Source: Macrothele yani
Taxonomy: Eukaryota > Arthropoda > Arachnida > Araneae > Macrothelidae
NCBI GenBank assembly: GCA_039090855.1
Contig: CM076990.1
Span: 199,769,232 to 199,833,231 of the forward strand
DNA: 64,000 bases
Direction: 5' to 3'
The number at the start of each line of letters is the position of its first letter. The stretch's first letter is position 1. The notes under the pieces were generated by a model that saw only the letters and a program-made list of their open reading frames with translations, was not told where the DNA came from and searched no databases. A program made the translations under genes and the position numbers. Shown here one piece after another: positions 46,466-56,611 of this stretch.

Positions 46466-47283
46466 AACCAAGACTTTTACCTCCTTCTGCCAAGGAAAGT
46501 TTTCCCGACGAAAGTTTTCCCCATACATTCCATGACAACAAATTTCTGAAGCAATTTTATTGCAGACTGAGAAGCTGTTCCATCAGGTGATGACTTATGG
46601 GATTATGCTGTAGTAGCCAACCATGTCACAACTGCAGAGACACCAATTTGGCTCTTTCCACACTTTCAAGGTTGTATTTTTTCTCTGTGTTTCTTACAAA
46701 GAATGCTGTGAAATGTCCATGTTGCAGCTAGAACTCTCCTACTTATTCCCAAGATTATATAAATATATTTCATCCATTTGAGATATATGTTGCCATCATT
46801 TATTTTCATTCTACAGTGGGAATTAACTATCCAGGTTTTCTTCCTTTTTAGAATCACTTAAAAATCTGTCAAACCACTTTGTGAATTGAAGTCAGTTACA
46901 TGAAAAATTAAGTGAATTTGCATAAGATATAAAAACCAAAAAGAAAAAGCAATGGTTCTTGTAAAAAACATTCACTTTCTAGCTATAGAACAAAATAATT
47001 CTGACCAAGGTAAAATTATTTGGGGTTAAAAGAACTAAATAAATAAACAGCAGCACGTCTGATATAAGTGCATGCGACAGGCTCTGAAAATCAGGCAGAG
47101 ATTAAAATTGTATGAAATTTTCACTTCATGGCATTAAAATTGAAAAAAGCAATAAATCTAACTAAGATTAAACTATCATATATATATATATATATATATA
47201 TATAAACATAGCAAACATAAAATTGCAAAAATATAATGCCATGGCCTTGCGCTCTGCTGCAGGGGTCAATGTCACCTGAAATA
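46466..47283. other. PEX1 intron with (AT)n microsatellite
   Basis: AT-rich; a pure (AT)n tract lies at about 47178-47204. No other feature recognised. Confidence 0.45.
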
Positions 47284-47575
47284 AAATGCATAAATAATGC
47301 AGACATTACAAGCAAAATAGAACTCTATTAAATATGTGACAACCATGAATACATTCCTGACAGGTAGGGAGGATGGGATGTCCAATTTATTTTTACTCGG
47401 TCGGGGTTGCTAAATCAGGACGTCCGCATGAAACCTGCCAGAAGCTCAGCCATCAGGTGCATCCTCCCCTGAAGATTGGCACCCGGTGGATGACCTTATA
47501 TTATTTATGGTTGTCACATATTTAATACAGTTCTATTGTGCGTGTAATGTCTGCGTTATTTATGTATTTTATATA
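47284..47575. repeat. Short inverted-repeat element abutting the RTE tail
   Basis: A left arm (about 47284-47346: gcataaataatgcagacatt, aaatatgtgacaaccat) is inverted as a right arm (about 47508-47575: atggttgtcacatatttaat, gtaatgtctgcgttatttat). The spacer of about 160 bp includes a GC-rich hairpin-prone stretch (gacgtccgcatgaaacctgc). It looks like a MITE, directly next to the 3' tail of the RTE copy. Confidence 0.65.
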
Positions 47576-50451
47576 TATCATCATTGTCAACCATTATCAA
47601 TCCACTGCTGGACGAAGGTCTCCCAAGTTTCCTCCACAACCGTCTGTCTTGTGCCAGTCTCCTCCATACTTTCGAATTTCATCCACCCATCTCCCATGTG
47701 ATCTTCTTCTGGGTCTTTTCCTGTCCCTTGGAATCCAATCTAAAATTTCGGCTGTCCATCGATGGTCTGTCCTTCTGGCAGTATGCCCAGCCCATTGCCG
47801 TTTCAGGGATTTAACTCTGATCGTGATGTTCTCCACTCTTGTCAATTTTCGGATCCACGAGTTTCTCTTCTTATCTTTTCTGGTTACACCAAGCATGCAC
47901 CTTTCCATGCCGCTTTGATTTGTCTGCAGCCTTTGTATGTCTCTTTTAGTTAAGGTCAACGTCTCTGCACCATACGTAAACACTGGAAGGATGCATTGAT
48001 CAAACACTTTCCTTTTAAGACGTAATGGCATATTGCTCTTCAAAATTATGCTGTTTCTTCCAAAAGCTCTCCAGGCAAGTTTTGTATGCCAGTTAATTTC
48101 TTCATCAATGTGACCCTCACTTGATATCTGCTGTCCAAGATAAACGTACGTGTCTGTTATCTCCATCAATCGATAAATCTTCATTTCGTGTAAAAGCATT
48201 GAACATCACCTTTGTCTTCTGAAAGTTAATTTTTAATCCCACTTCTTTACTTTTGTCAGCAAGTTCCTGGATCATACTCTGCAGCTCTGATGGGGTGGTA
48301 GCAAAAATGACTACGTCATCAGCAAAATGAAAGTGGGTTAGATAATCTCCATTAATCTTTATCCCTTTGTTTTCTCAGTTCAGTTATTGAAAGACATTTT
48401 CCAATGTGGCATTAAAGAGCTTCGGGGATGTGGTGTCACCTTGTCTCACTCCCTTTCCAATTTTTATGTGTGTTGTATTTTCAAACAGCCGAATCTTTGC
48501 ACTTGCATTTTCATAGATGTTATTAATAATATTAATGTATGCATCTTCAATACTGCAGGATTTCAGAGCCATTGTAACTGCTGATGGTTTCACCGAATCA
48601 AAGGCTTTTTCATAATCGATAAAAGCCATGCACAATGGAAGTTCATATTCCCTTGCTCTTTCAATTAGTTCTCTCAGTACGTGGTTATGATCTATTATGC
48701 TATAGCCGCTCCTGAATCCAGCTTGTTCTCTCAGTTGAGCCATGTCCAGTGTTACCTTCAAGCAGTGTAAAAGAACTTTAGTGAAGATTTTATAAACCAC
48801 TGATAGGAGGCAGATAGGTCAGTATTTCCTGAGATCCTCAATGTCACCTTTTTTATGTAGCAGGATCATTGTAGCGTTGTTCCAATCCTCAGGAATCTTT
48901 CCTTCATTAAGGCATTGAGTGAAAATTTGGGAGAGTACTGTTTCAATTTCTCCACTTGCTTCTTGTATGATGTCTACAGATATTCCATCTTCTCCTGGAG
49001 CTTTTCCCCGCTTCATGTTCTTAATTGCATGTGTAACTTTTGCTGGGAGGACTGGAAGAACTTTGGTACTGGTACCTTTCATGATGTCTGGAGTACATGA
49101 ATCATCCCTTTCATATAAATTGGAGTAGAAATCTTTCACTCTTGTCAAAATTTCGCCTCCATTTCTTGTTACAGAACCATCTTCTTTTCTCAGCGCCATA
49201 ATCTGTTTTCTTCCCTTACTAAGATGTCCCTTTGCTATCTTTAGGCTTTGGTTGTTTTCAATTGCTTTCCTCACTAGTTCACAGTTGAATTTCCTTAAGT
49301 CTTCAGCGATGCTTTTTCGTACTGTCTTGCATAGCTCTATATATTCCACTTTGGAAGTCACATCTTCTTTAGTTGTCCTAATCTCTCTTCTTTTTTGCAT
49401 CAACATTTTGGGATTTCCTGATAATTTGTTCACATGCAACTTGTTCTTAGACCCAGCTAATTTTGTTGCTGTTTCCATAAAAGCTTTGGTTACTTTTCTG
49501 TTAACTTCAGAAATATCCACTTCTTCTGATGTTAGGCCTTCTAAAGCAGAGAATCTGTTCTTCAGTTCCAACTTGAAGGTATTATGGTGTTTTTTAAGGT
49601 TGGTTATGTCAATACATTTTGTTTGTCTTATGAGCTTGCCATGTTCGAGTTTAGTGTTGAGGTGCATCTTACATCTCACCAATCTATGGTCACTACCTGT
49701 GTTGAACTTGTTCAGCACACTGCAGTCTTCTAGGACGAATTTTTTGTTACACATAATAAAATCAATTTCACTTGTCGTCCCTGGATGTCTCCGTGTCCAT
49801 TTCCTGTGTGGCTTTTTCTTGAAAAAGGAGTTCAAGATGAAAAACCCTTCAGCCTCTGCAAACTCAACGAGAGTATTTCCACGCTGGTTTCTGTTGCTGT
49901 GACCGAATTTACCTACTGAAGTTTCATTCTGTTGCCGTTGCCCTATTTTTGCATTGAAATCTCCCATAATTATCTTCAAGTGCTGCTTACCTTTATTATT
50001 TAGATGACGAATTTCCTCATAAAATTCTTCAATTTCTTCTTCAGGATGATTTGTAGTGGGTGCATAAGTTTGAATAATCTGAGCCTTGTATCTTCTTGAG
50101 AGTTGGATAACAAGTCGTGCAGCTCTGTCAGAAGAACTTTCAACTTCTACAACTTTATCCTTCAGTTTCTTGTTTATTATAAATACAACACCACTAGTTC
50201 TGCCAGTATCTGTCCTACAATAGTAGAAGAGATGTCCACTTTTCAGTTCAATGAGATCTTCTCCTTTTCTTCTTACCTCACTTAGCCCGACGATGTCCCA
50301 CTTGATCCTTTGTAGTTCCTCTTCCAATTCAAGAAACCTTGAATCAGAAGATAGGGAGCGTCCATTATACGTAGCCAAGGTCAGCATCAGATGGCAGCCT
50401 AGTCCGGTCCTCCGGGGATTCTTAGCACCCTCTGCCTTCATGTCGCACTGG
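47576..50451 (-). mobile_element. RTE non-LTR retrotransposon, near complete ORF with breaks
   Basis: Minus-strand frames from 50441: an APE-like endonuclease (LATYNGRSLSSDSRFLELEE, LSEVRRKGEDLIELKSGHL, IMGDFNAKIGQRQQ, SDHRLVRCKMHLN), a spacer, then reverse transcriptase (GKAPGEDGISVDIIQEASGE, MILLHKKGDIEDLRKY, a stop at about 48819; AFIDYEKAFDSVKPSAV, GKGVRQGDTTSPKLFN to 48384; then a break; HFADDVV region near 48320) and the C-terminal region (YGAETLTLTKRDIQRL, WAGHTARRTDHRW). The endonuclease-RT-short C-terminus layout is that of the RTE/BovB clade. The 3' tail is a TGA/ATGATG-rich repeat. Three breaks in an otherwise well-preserved copy suggest recent activity. Confidence 0.93.
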
Positions 50452-52378
50452 CCAAAGCTTTTATGGAAGCAGCAACAAAATTAGCTGGGTCTAAGAACAA
50501 GTTGCATGTGAACAAATTATCAGGAAAACCCAAAATGTTGATGCAAAAAAGAAGAGAGATTAGGACAACTAAAGAAGATGTGACTTCCAAAGTGGAATAT
50601 ATAGAGCTATGCAAGACAGTACGAAAAAGCATCGCTGAAGACTTAAGGAAATTCAACTGTGAACTAGTGAGGAAAGCAATTGAAAACAACCAAAGCCTAA
50701 AGATAGCAAAGGGACATCTTAGTAAGGGAAGAAAACAGATTATGGCACTGAGAAAAGAAGATGGTTCTGTAACAAGAAATAGAGGCAAAATTTTGACAAG
50801 AGTGAAAGATTTCTACTCCAAGTTGTATGAAAGGGATGATGCATGTACTCCAGACATCATGGAAGGTACCAGTACCAGAGTTCTTCCAGTCCTCCCAGCA
50901 GAAGTTGCACATGCAATCAAGAACATGAAGTGGGGAAAAGCTCCAGAAGAAGAGGGAATTGCTGTAGACATCATACAAGAAGCAAGTGGAGAAATTGAAA
51001 CAGTACTCGCCCAAATTTTCACTCGATGCCTTAATGAAGGAAAGATTCCTGAGGATTGGAACAACTCTATAATGATCCTGCTACATAAAAAAGGTGACAT
51101 TGAGGATCTCGGGAACTACAGACCTATCAGCCTCCTATCAGTGGTTTATGAAATCTTCACCAAAGTTCTTTCACACCGTTTGAAGGTAACACTGGACATG
51201 GCTCAACCGAGAGAACAAGCTGGATTCAGGAGTGGCTACAGCACAATAGATGGTATCCATGTACTGAGAGAACTAATTGAAAGAGCGAGGGAATATGAAC
51301 TTCCATTGTGCATGGCTTTTATCGATTATGAAAAAGCCTTTGATTTGGTGAAACCATCAGCAGTTACAATGGCTCTGAAATCCTGCAATATTGAAGATGC
51401 ATACATTAATATTATTAATAACATCTATGAAAATGCAAGTGCAAAGATTCGGCTGTTTGAAAATACAACACACATAAAAATTGGAAAGGGAGTAAGACAA
51501 GGTGACACCATATCTCTGAAGCTCTTTAACGCCACATTGGAAAATGTCTTTCAATCACTTAACTGGGAAAACAAAGGGATAAAGATTAATGGAGATTATC
51601 TAACCCACCTTCGTTTTGCTGATGACAGTCATTTTTGCAACTACCCCATCAGAGCTGCCAAGGATGATCCAGGAACTTGCTGACAAAAGTAAAGAAGTGG
51701 GATTAAAAATGAACTTTCAGAAGACAAAAGTGATGTTCAATGCTTTTACACGAAATGAAGATTTATCGATTGATGGAGAAAAGCTGGAGATAACAGACAC
51801 ATACGTTTATCTTGGACAGCAGATATCAAGTGAGGGTCACATTGATGAAGAAATTAATCGGCGCACAAAACTTGCCTGGAGAGCTTTTGGAAGAAACAGC
51901 ATAGTTTTAGAGAGTAATATGCCATTATGTCTTAAAAGAAAAGTGTTTGATCAATGCATCCTTCTAGTGCTTACGTATGGTGCAGAGACGTGGACCTTAA
52001 CTAAAAGAGACATACGAAGGCTGCAGACAACTCAAAAAAGCATGGAGAGGTGCATGCTTGGTGTAACCAGGAGAGATAAGAGGAGAAACTCGTGGATCCG
52101 AAAAATGACAAGAGTGGAGGACATCATGATCAGAGTTAAATCCCTGAAATGGCAATGGGCTGGGCATACTGCCAGAAGGACAGACCATCGATGGACAGCC
52201 GAAATTTTAGATTGGATTCCACGGGACAGGAAAAGACCCAGAAGAAGACCACATGGGAGATGGGTGGATGAAATTCGAAAGTATGCGGGAGTGACATGGA
52301 GGAGACTGGCACAAGACAGACCGTTGTGGAGGAAACTTGAGGAGACCTTCGTCCAGCAGTGGATTGATAATGGTTGAT
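50452..52378 (+). mobile_element. RTE copy, 5'-truncated, inverted relative to its neighbour
   Basis: It starts abruptly at ccaaagcttttatgg, matching 49489 of the minus copy, and runs through the RT (frame 50463-51683, with DIEDLGNYRPISLLSVVYEI, AFIDYEKAFDLVKPSAV and RFADD) to the C-terminal frame 51616-52377 (YGAETWTLTKRDIRRL ... FVQQWIDNG). A frameshift just after RFADD breaks the ORF. The 3' tail is (TGA)n followed by (TA)n and a G run at 52378-52430. It is nearly identical to 47590-49489 in inverse orientation. Confidence 0.93.
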
Positions 52379-52737
52379 GATGATGATGATGATGATATAT
52401 ATATATGTATATATGGGGGGGGGGGGGGGATGCAAAGTAAGGTGATGCGCAAACCTAACTTTGTCTTTCCTTGACAAATGTCAACTTCTCCATTTCGTGG
52501 TGTATCGTGTTCCCACTAAAGGGGCTCTGATAACTCCCACATAGCGGTATAACTCTACCACCAGGAGTAGAGGAAATGCTATTCCACAATCACTAACCTA
52601 CCTGGCCAGCATGGTGAGTTACAGCCAATCCCCCACCCCATTCCCCAAATAATTCTACAACTTAGCACTTAGCCCCCAGCAGTTGGAGTGTACCTAGCCA
52701 AGACATGGATACCAGGGAGAAGGGAAAAAAAAAAAAA

Positions 52738-52880
52738 AACCCAGACGACCATGTAGGAGATTGATGAATGAAATTTGAAAGCATGCTGGAGTGACAAGGA
52801 GGAGACTGGCTCAAGACAGACTGTTGTGGAAGAAACTTGGGGATACCATCCAGCAGTGGATTGATAATGGCTAATGATGT
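52738..52880 (+). mobile_element. RTE 3' fragment
   Basis: About 140 bp from cccagacgaccatgtaggag to gtggattgataatggc, matching the last codons of the neighbouring RTE copies with more changes; the tail is lost. Confidence 0.75.
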
Positions 52881-53564
52881 TCTTGTCAAATGCCATATTA
52901 GTCTTGGAAAAGAAACCCTTAAAATGCATGAAAATCTCCTTTGTTATTTCAAGAATTTGAAAATATATTTAGTCAGAATGAGGTATTTTGTGTTAAAAAT
53001 ATAAAAAATAAAGAAATTTTACCTGTGAGCTACCAGGATTCAGTCACTGTCTTGAAAATATTAAAAAGGCATGAATATTTCACTTTGAACTTCTGAATTG
53101 AAAGAACACAATAAATCTAATTGAAATGAAGTTATTTGGAGACAAAATAATAATAAAAAAACTGTCAGCAACTTCCTAGCCATTTTTGCAGAATTAACTC
53201 TGTAAAGGCACAGCTTTTCAATGGAAGAATTTCACGATAGTGCCATTTTAGCATAAAAAGACTTTGTAAGTGTCGTTTTTAAATTTACGTAACTCTGTGA
53301 ACAAGCTTTTTCTAAATTAAACAATTATGTGAAAAACCCTAAACATGGTACCAAATTATTCTTGGTGCGATTTTTTTTTTTTTTTTGGCCTTACTTGATA
53401 AATCATGGTACAATACATTATCATTAATACTTTGTGAAATACAATAGTACTTCTAACAATAATATTACTTTTTTAAATTGTCTCTATGCTGTTTTTATGT
53501 AGAAGGTTCTTGTAAACTAAATTTGCTTAAATGAAATTAATCTTTGCAGAATGATAATATATAT
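52881..53564. other. PEX1 intron, nothing recognised
   Basis: AT-rich intron between RTE copies; only A/T runs seen. Confidence 0.4.
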
Positions 53565-54304
53565 ATACTACCCCATCAGAGCTGCAGAGTATGATCCAGG
53601 AACTTGCTGACAAGAGTAAAGAAGTGGGATTAAAAATGAACTTTCAGAAGAAAAAAGTGATGTTCAATGCTTTTACAAGAAAAGAAGATTTATCGATTGA
53701 TGGAGAAAAGCTGGAGATAACAGACACATACGTTTATCTTGGACAGCAGATATCAAGTGAGGGTCACATTGATGAAGAAATTAATCTGCGTACAAAACTT
53801 GCCTGGAGAGCTTTTGGAAGAAACAGCATAATTTTCAAGAGCAATATGCCATTATGTCTTAAAAGAAAAGTGTTTGATCAATGCATTATTCCAGTGTTTA
53901 CGTATGGTGCAGAGACATGGACCTTAACTAAAAGAGACATACAAAGGCTGCAGACAACTCAAAAAAGCATGGAGAGGTGCATGCTTGGTGTAACCAGGAG
54001 AGATAAGAAGAGGAACTCGTGGATCAGAAAAATGACAAGAGTGGAAGACATCATGATAAGAGTTAAATCTCTGAAATGGCAATGGGCTGGACATACTGCC
54101 AGAAGGACAGACTATCAATGGACAACCGAAATTTTAGATTGGATTCCAAGGGACAGGAAAAGACCCAGAAGAAGACCACATGGGAGATGGGTGGATGAAA
54201 TTCGAAAGTATGCGGGAGTAACATGGAGGAGACTGGCACAAGACAGACCGTTCTGGAGGAAACTTGGGGAGACCTTCGTCCAGCAGTGGATTGATAATGG
54301 CTGA
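53565..54304 (+). mobile_element. RTE copy, strongly 5'-truncated
   Basis: One open frame, 53591-54304, covers the end of the RT and the C-terminal region (MIQELADKSKEVGLKMNFQK to FVQQWIDNG), so this copy has no break in its remaining coding part. The tail tgacgacaatgatgata runs into (TA)n at 54314-54342, as in the other copies, which indicates a shared 3' repeat structure. Confidence 0.9.
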
Positions 54305-54406
54305 CGACAATGATGATATATATATATATATATATATATATCAAAACTTTTATTTTTTTGTTCATTCCTGATGTTTGTTTAATATATATACAGATGATTG
54401 TGATGA

Positions 54407-54600
54407 ATCACAATATATCCACTTCAGATACTTGTTACGAAATGTAACAGCTTTCTTAAAAATCAAATGTTTTTACGTCTGCAAAATATTATACTATTAC
54501 AGAAATTGCATACGATAATTTGAACAAAAGTAAATGGGGACACCTGAATAAGCAACACATCAGTCAACATGAAATATAAAATAAGTAAATATAAGTAGAA
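54407..54600 (+). repeat. Direct repeat, copy 1, flanking PEX1 exon
   Basis: About 194 bp (atcacaatatatccacttca ... aatggggacacctgaataag ... gaaatataaaataag) recurs at 55221-55413 in the same orientation, with small indels. The family is unknown; the copies may be a local duplication. Confidence 0.85.
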
Positions 54601-54882
54601 CACTGTATATATAAGCTGCAAAAACAGCTGAGAAACTTATTCAAAAACCTGCAACATCCCTTCATCATGGTATACTGTTTGTGCTGCAAGGGGGGGGGGG
54701 GTCTATATCCATGCAACAAAAATCTATTTAATGTTGTTGTTGTTTTTTTCCATGTTACTAAAGTAATTAAATGCTTAAAAAAACTATAATGCAGAAAAAA
54801 AGTTGCAGTAATTGTACCAACATAATAGGTTTTTCCCTAACACACTTGCACATCCTCAAATATGGATAAAAGCACAAAATAC

Positions 54883-54947
54883 CTTTGAAACAAGTCTCTT
54901 ACAGCTTCTTCACTGGCACCAATGTACTTTGATAGTAGTTCAGGTCC
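54883..54947 (-). CDS. PEX1: PEX1 exon: D2 segment after Walker A (GPELLSKYIGAS)
   Basis: The 65-nt exon encodes GPELLSKYIGASEEAVRDLF followed by Q and a split Arg codon. This is the D2 segment between Walker A and Walker B, including the pore-loop/IGASE helix that is nearly identical in human PEX1. The acceptor is ...tataatag and the donor is gtattttg. The exon begins at phase 0 and ends after AG of an Arg codon that the next exon completes with A. It sits between two copies of a roughly 194-bp direct repeat (54407-54600 and 55221-55413). It is too short to stand out as an ORF; I identified it by protein similarity and phase. Confidence 0.92.
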
Positions 54948-55220
54948 CTATTATAAGACAAAATAAATCCACCAATAAACAGCATAGTCAAACAAAAAGG
55001 ACTTCATTAACAGGAATGAATGTTAATTTCAACTAAAGCACAGAAGCAATAAAAGAATTTATACTTAAATTCTACAACCCAGAAAACATTACTCTAGTGA
55101 TAAGAAAATGTTGATTTCTATGAACAGGATACGTCTTGATTAAATGGAACACAACATGATAAACAAAATCCTTAGTACAGGAGATTAGAACCTTATATGC
55201 AGGATATGTTTCAATGAAAC

Positions 55221-55413
55221 ATCACAATATATCCACTTCAGATACTTGTTACAAAATGTAACAGCTTTCTTAAGCAAATGTTTTACATCTGCAAAATATT
55301 ATACTTTTATTACAGAAATCGCATACAATAATTTGAACAAAAGTAAATGGGGACACCTGAATAAGCAACACATCAACAAACATGAAATATAAAATAAGCA
55401 AGTACAAGTAAAA
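55221..55413 (+). repeat. Direct repeat, copy 2, flanking PEX1 exon
   Basis: Second copy of the 54407-54600 sequence, 814 bp away. The PEX1 exon at 54883-54947 lies between the two. Confidence 0.85.
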
Positions 55414-55714
55414 TAGCTGTTCCCAAAACTTTCCACATCCACAAGCTCCAAATAGTTCAAAATATCGGCTTCGGTAAATCATCATAGTGTTTCAAGTTTG
55501 AAGGACAAAATTACAATCTGCTACTTTTAGGCAATCTACAACAAATGGAGCCAATTCCATCAATTTCAATCATAACTCAGTAGTTCCAAAAGCACATATC
55601 AAGGATAAGGAAATAAAGTAAAATTATGAGGTGGTTGTGGTACTTTTAAATTTTACAGTAGATAAAGAGATTACAACATGGAAAATATACCCTCCTTTAA
55701 ATTATCTCTCTAAA

Positions 55715-56335
55715 TAGCACAGAGATAGACCAGGTGAATGAATTCGTACATTTAGAAAGCATGTTTAATGAAGAAAACAAATTAGATGGTGAAATTAGTA
55801 GGAGAGTGAATTCATCTTTGAAAGTCATAGGTGCTTTCAGAGGATTTCATGGAAATGGGTTCAAGTCCTGAATGGCTGTATATAAAAGTGTAATTGCTCC
55901 TACTGTGATGTAACAGTGAAACTTTGGTACTGCAGAACAGACATTAGTAGTTTGTGTTCTGGAGAGATGAGTTACTTGAAGTGGTTTGTGGCAAGTCACA
56001 TTCTGATCATGTGAGGAACAAAGATGAGTTGGAGATGTCTAATGTGAAGCAAATGTAAGTAAATTGGAGATAAATATTCTCAAGTAGTTGGGCCATGTTG
56101 AAATAACAAGTGGCCAGATGCTTACTAAGAGAAATGAATTAGCTCAAGTAAAAGAAAAAGGTAAAGAAAGGCCAAGGAAATCATGGGAGGACCAGATTCA
56201 AAAATGTCTGCATGAGAAGAAAATAGTGAGTGTGAAGTACAAAAGATCTTGTGTAAGATGTGTGATGGATGTCAGTGAAGCTCAAGTTGTGTAAAGAAAT
56301 CTCTGTAAATGGAGACGTTTGATACATCAATTAGT
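55715..56335 (+). pseudogene. LINE family 2, 3' fragment
   Basis: Plus-strand text from atagaccaggtgaatgaatt through aaacaaattagatggtgaaa to aatgtctgcatgagaagaaa follows 19825-20440 of the well-preserved copy with many indels. A frame at 56088-56294 (KERPRKSWEDQIQKCLHEKK) keeps the C-terminal motif. Confidence 0.85.
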
Positions 56336-56611
56336 TCTATCAGTTTTAAAACAGCTTCAGTTCACAGTTCCATGATTAAATCTTGTGTACCTCCACAGAG
56401 AAATTTAAAGCCCCGTGGGTCTGTCCTATATATGAAAGGCCACATTCATAAGGGATCTGGATATAAAAAATTCCCCAGGAATTTATGGGATCTGATAATT
56501 CCCCAGGAAATTATTAAGATTGTCTACCAAGTAAATGTCTAACTGATGGAACTAGATTTTGTATACTGTTGACACATCAAATGTCAACATTTATAATTAC
56601 CCCAGCCCACA

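Larger units (their letters stand above)
3319..54947 (-). other. PEX1: PEX1 gene, 3' part (D2 ATPase domain and tail), 7 exons seen
   Basis: Seven minus-strand exons are in the order and phase expected for peroxisome biogenesis factor 1, a type II AAA+ ATPase that with PEX6 pulls ubiquitinated PEX5 from the peroxisomal membrane. Seen directly: conserved D2 blocks [61 protein letters not shown] and [18 protein letters not shown], which together fit PEX1 better than PEX6, VCP or NSF (the [15 protein letters not shown] block in particular). Visible introns from 5' to 3' are 21,071, 9,296, 1,659, 11,840, 3,643 and 3,342 bp, plus more than 9 kb upstream of the first visible exon. No Walker A exon (GPPGTGKT) is visible between 54948 and 64000, so the upstream half lies outside. 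The final exon was not found below 3319. Intact frames and splice sites suggest a working gene. Confidence 0.93.

Noticed and set aside
49252..49902. 216-aa plus-strand open frame
   Set aside because: It lies opposite the RTE endonuclease/RT coding sequence on the minus strand and is its antisense shadow; the same holds for 19347-19925 and 44-52 kb shorter frames.
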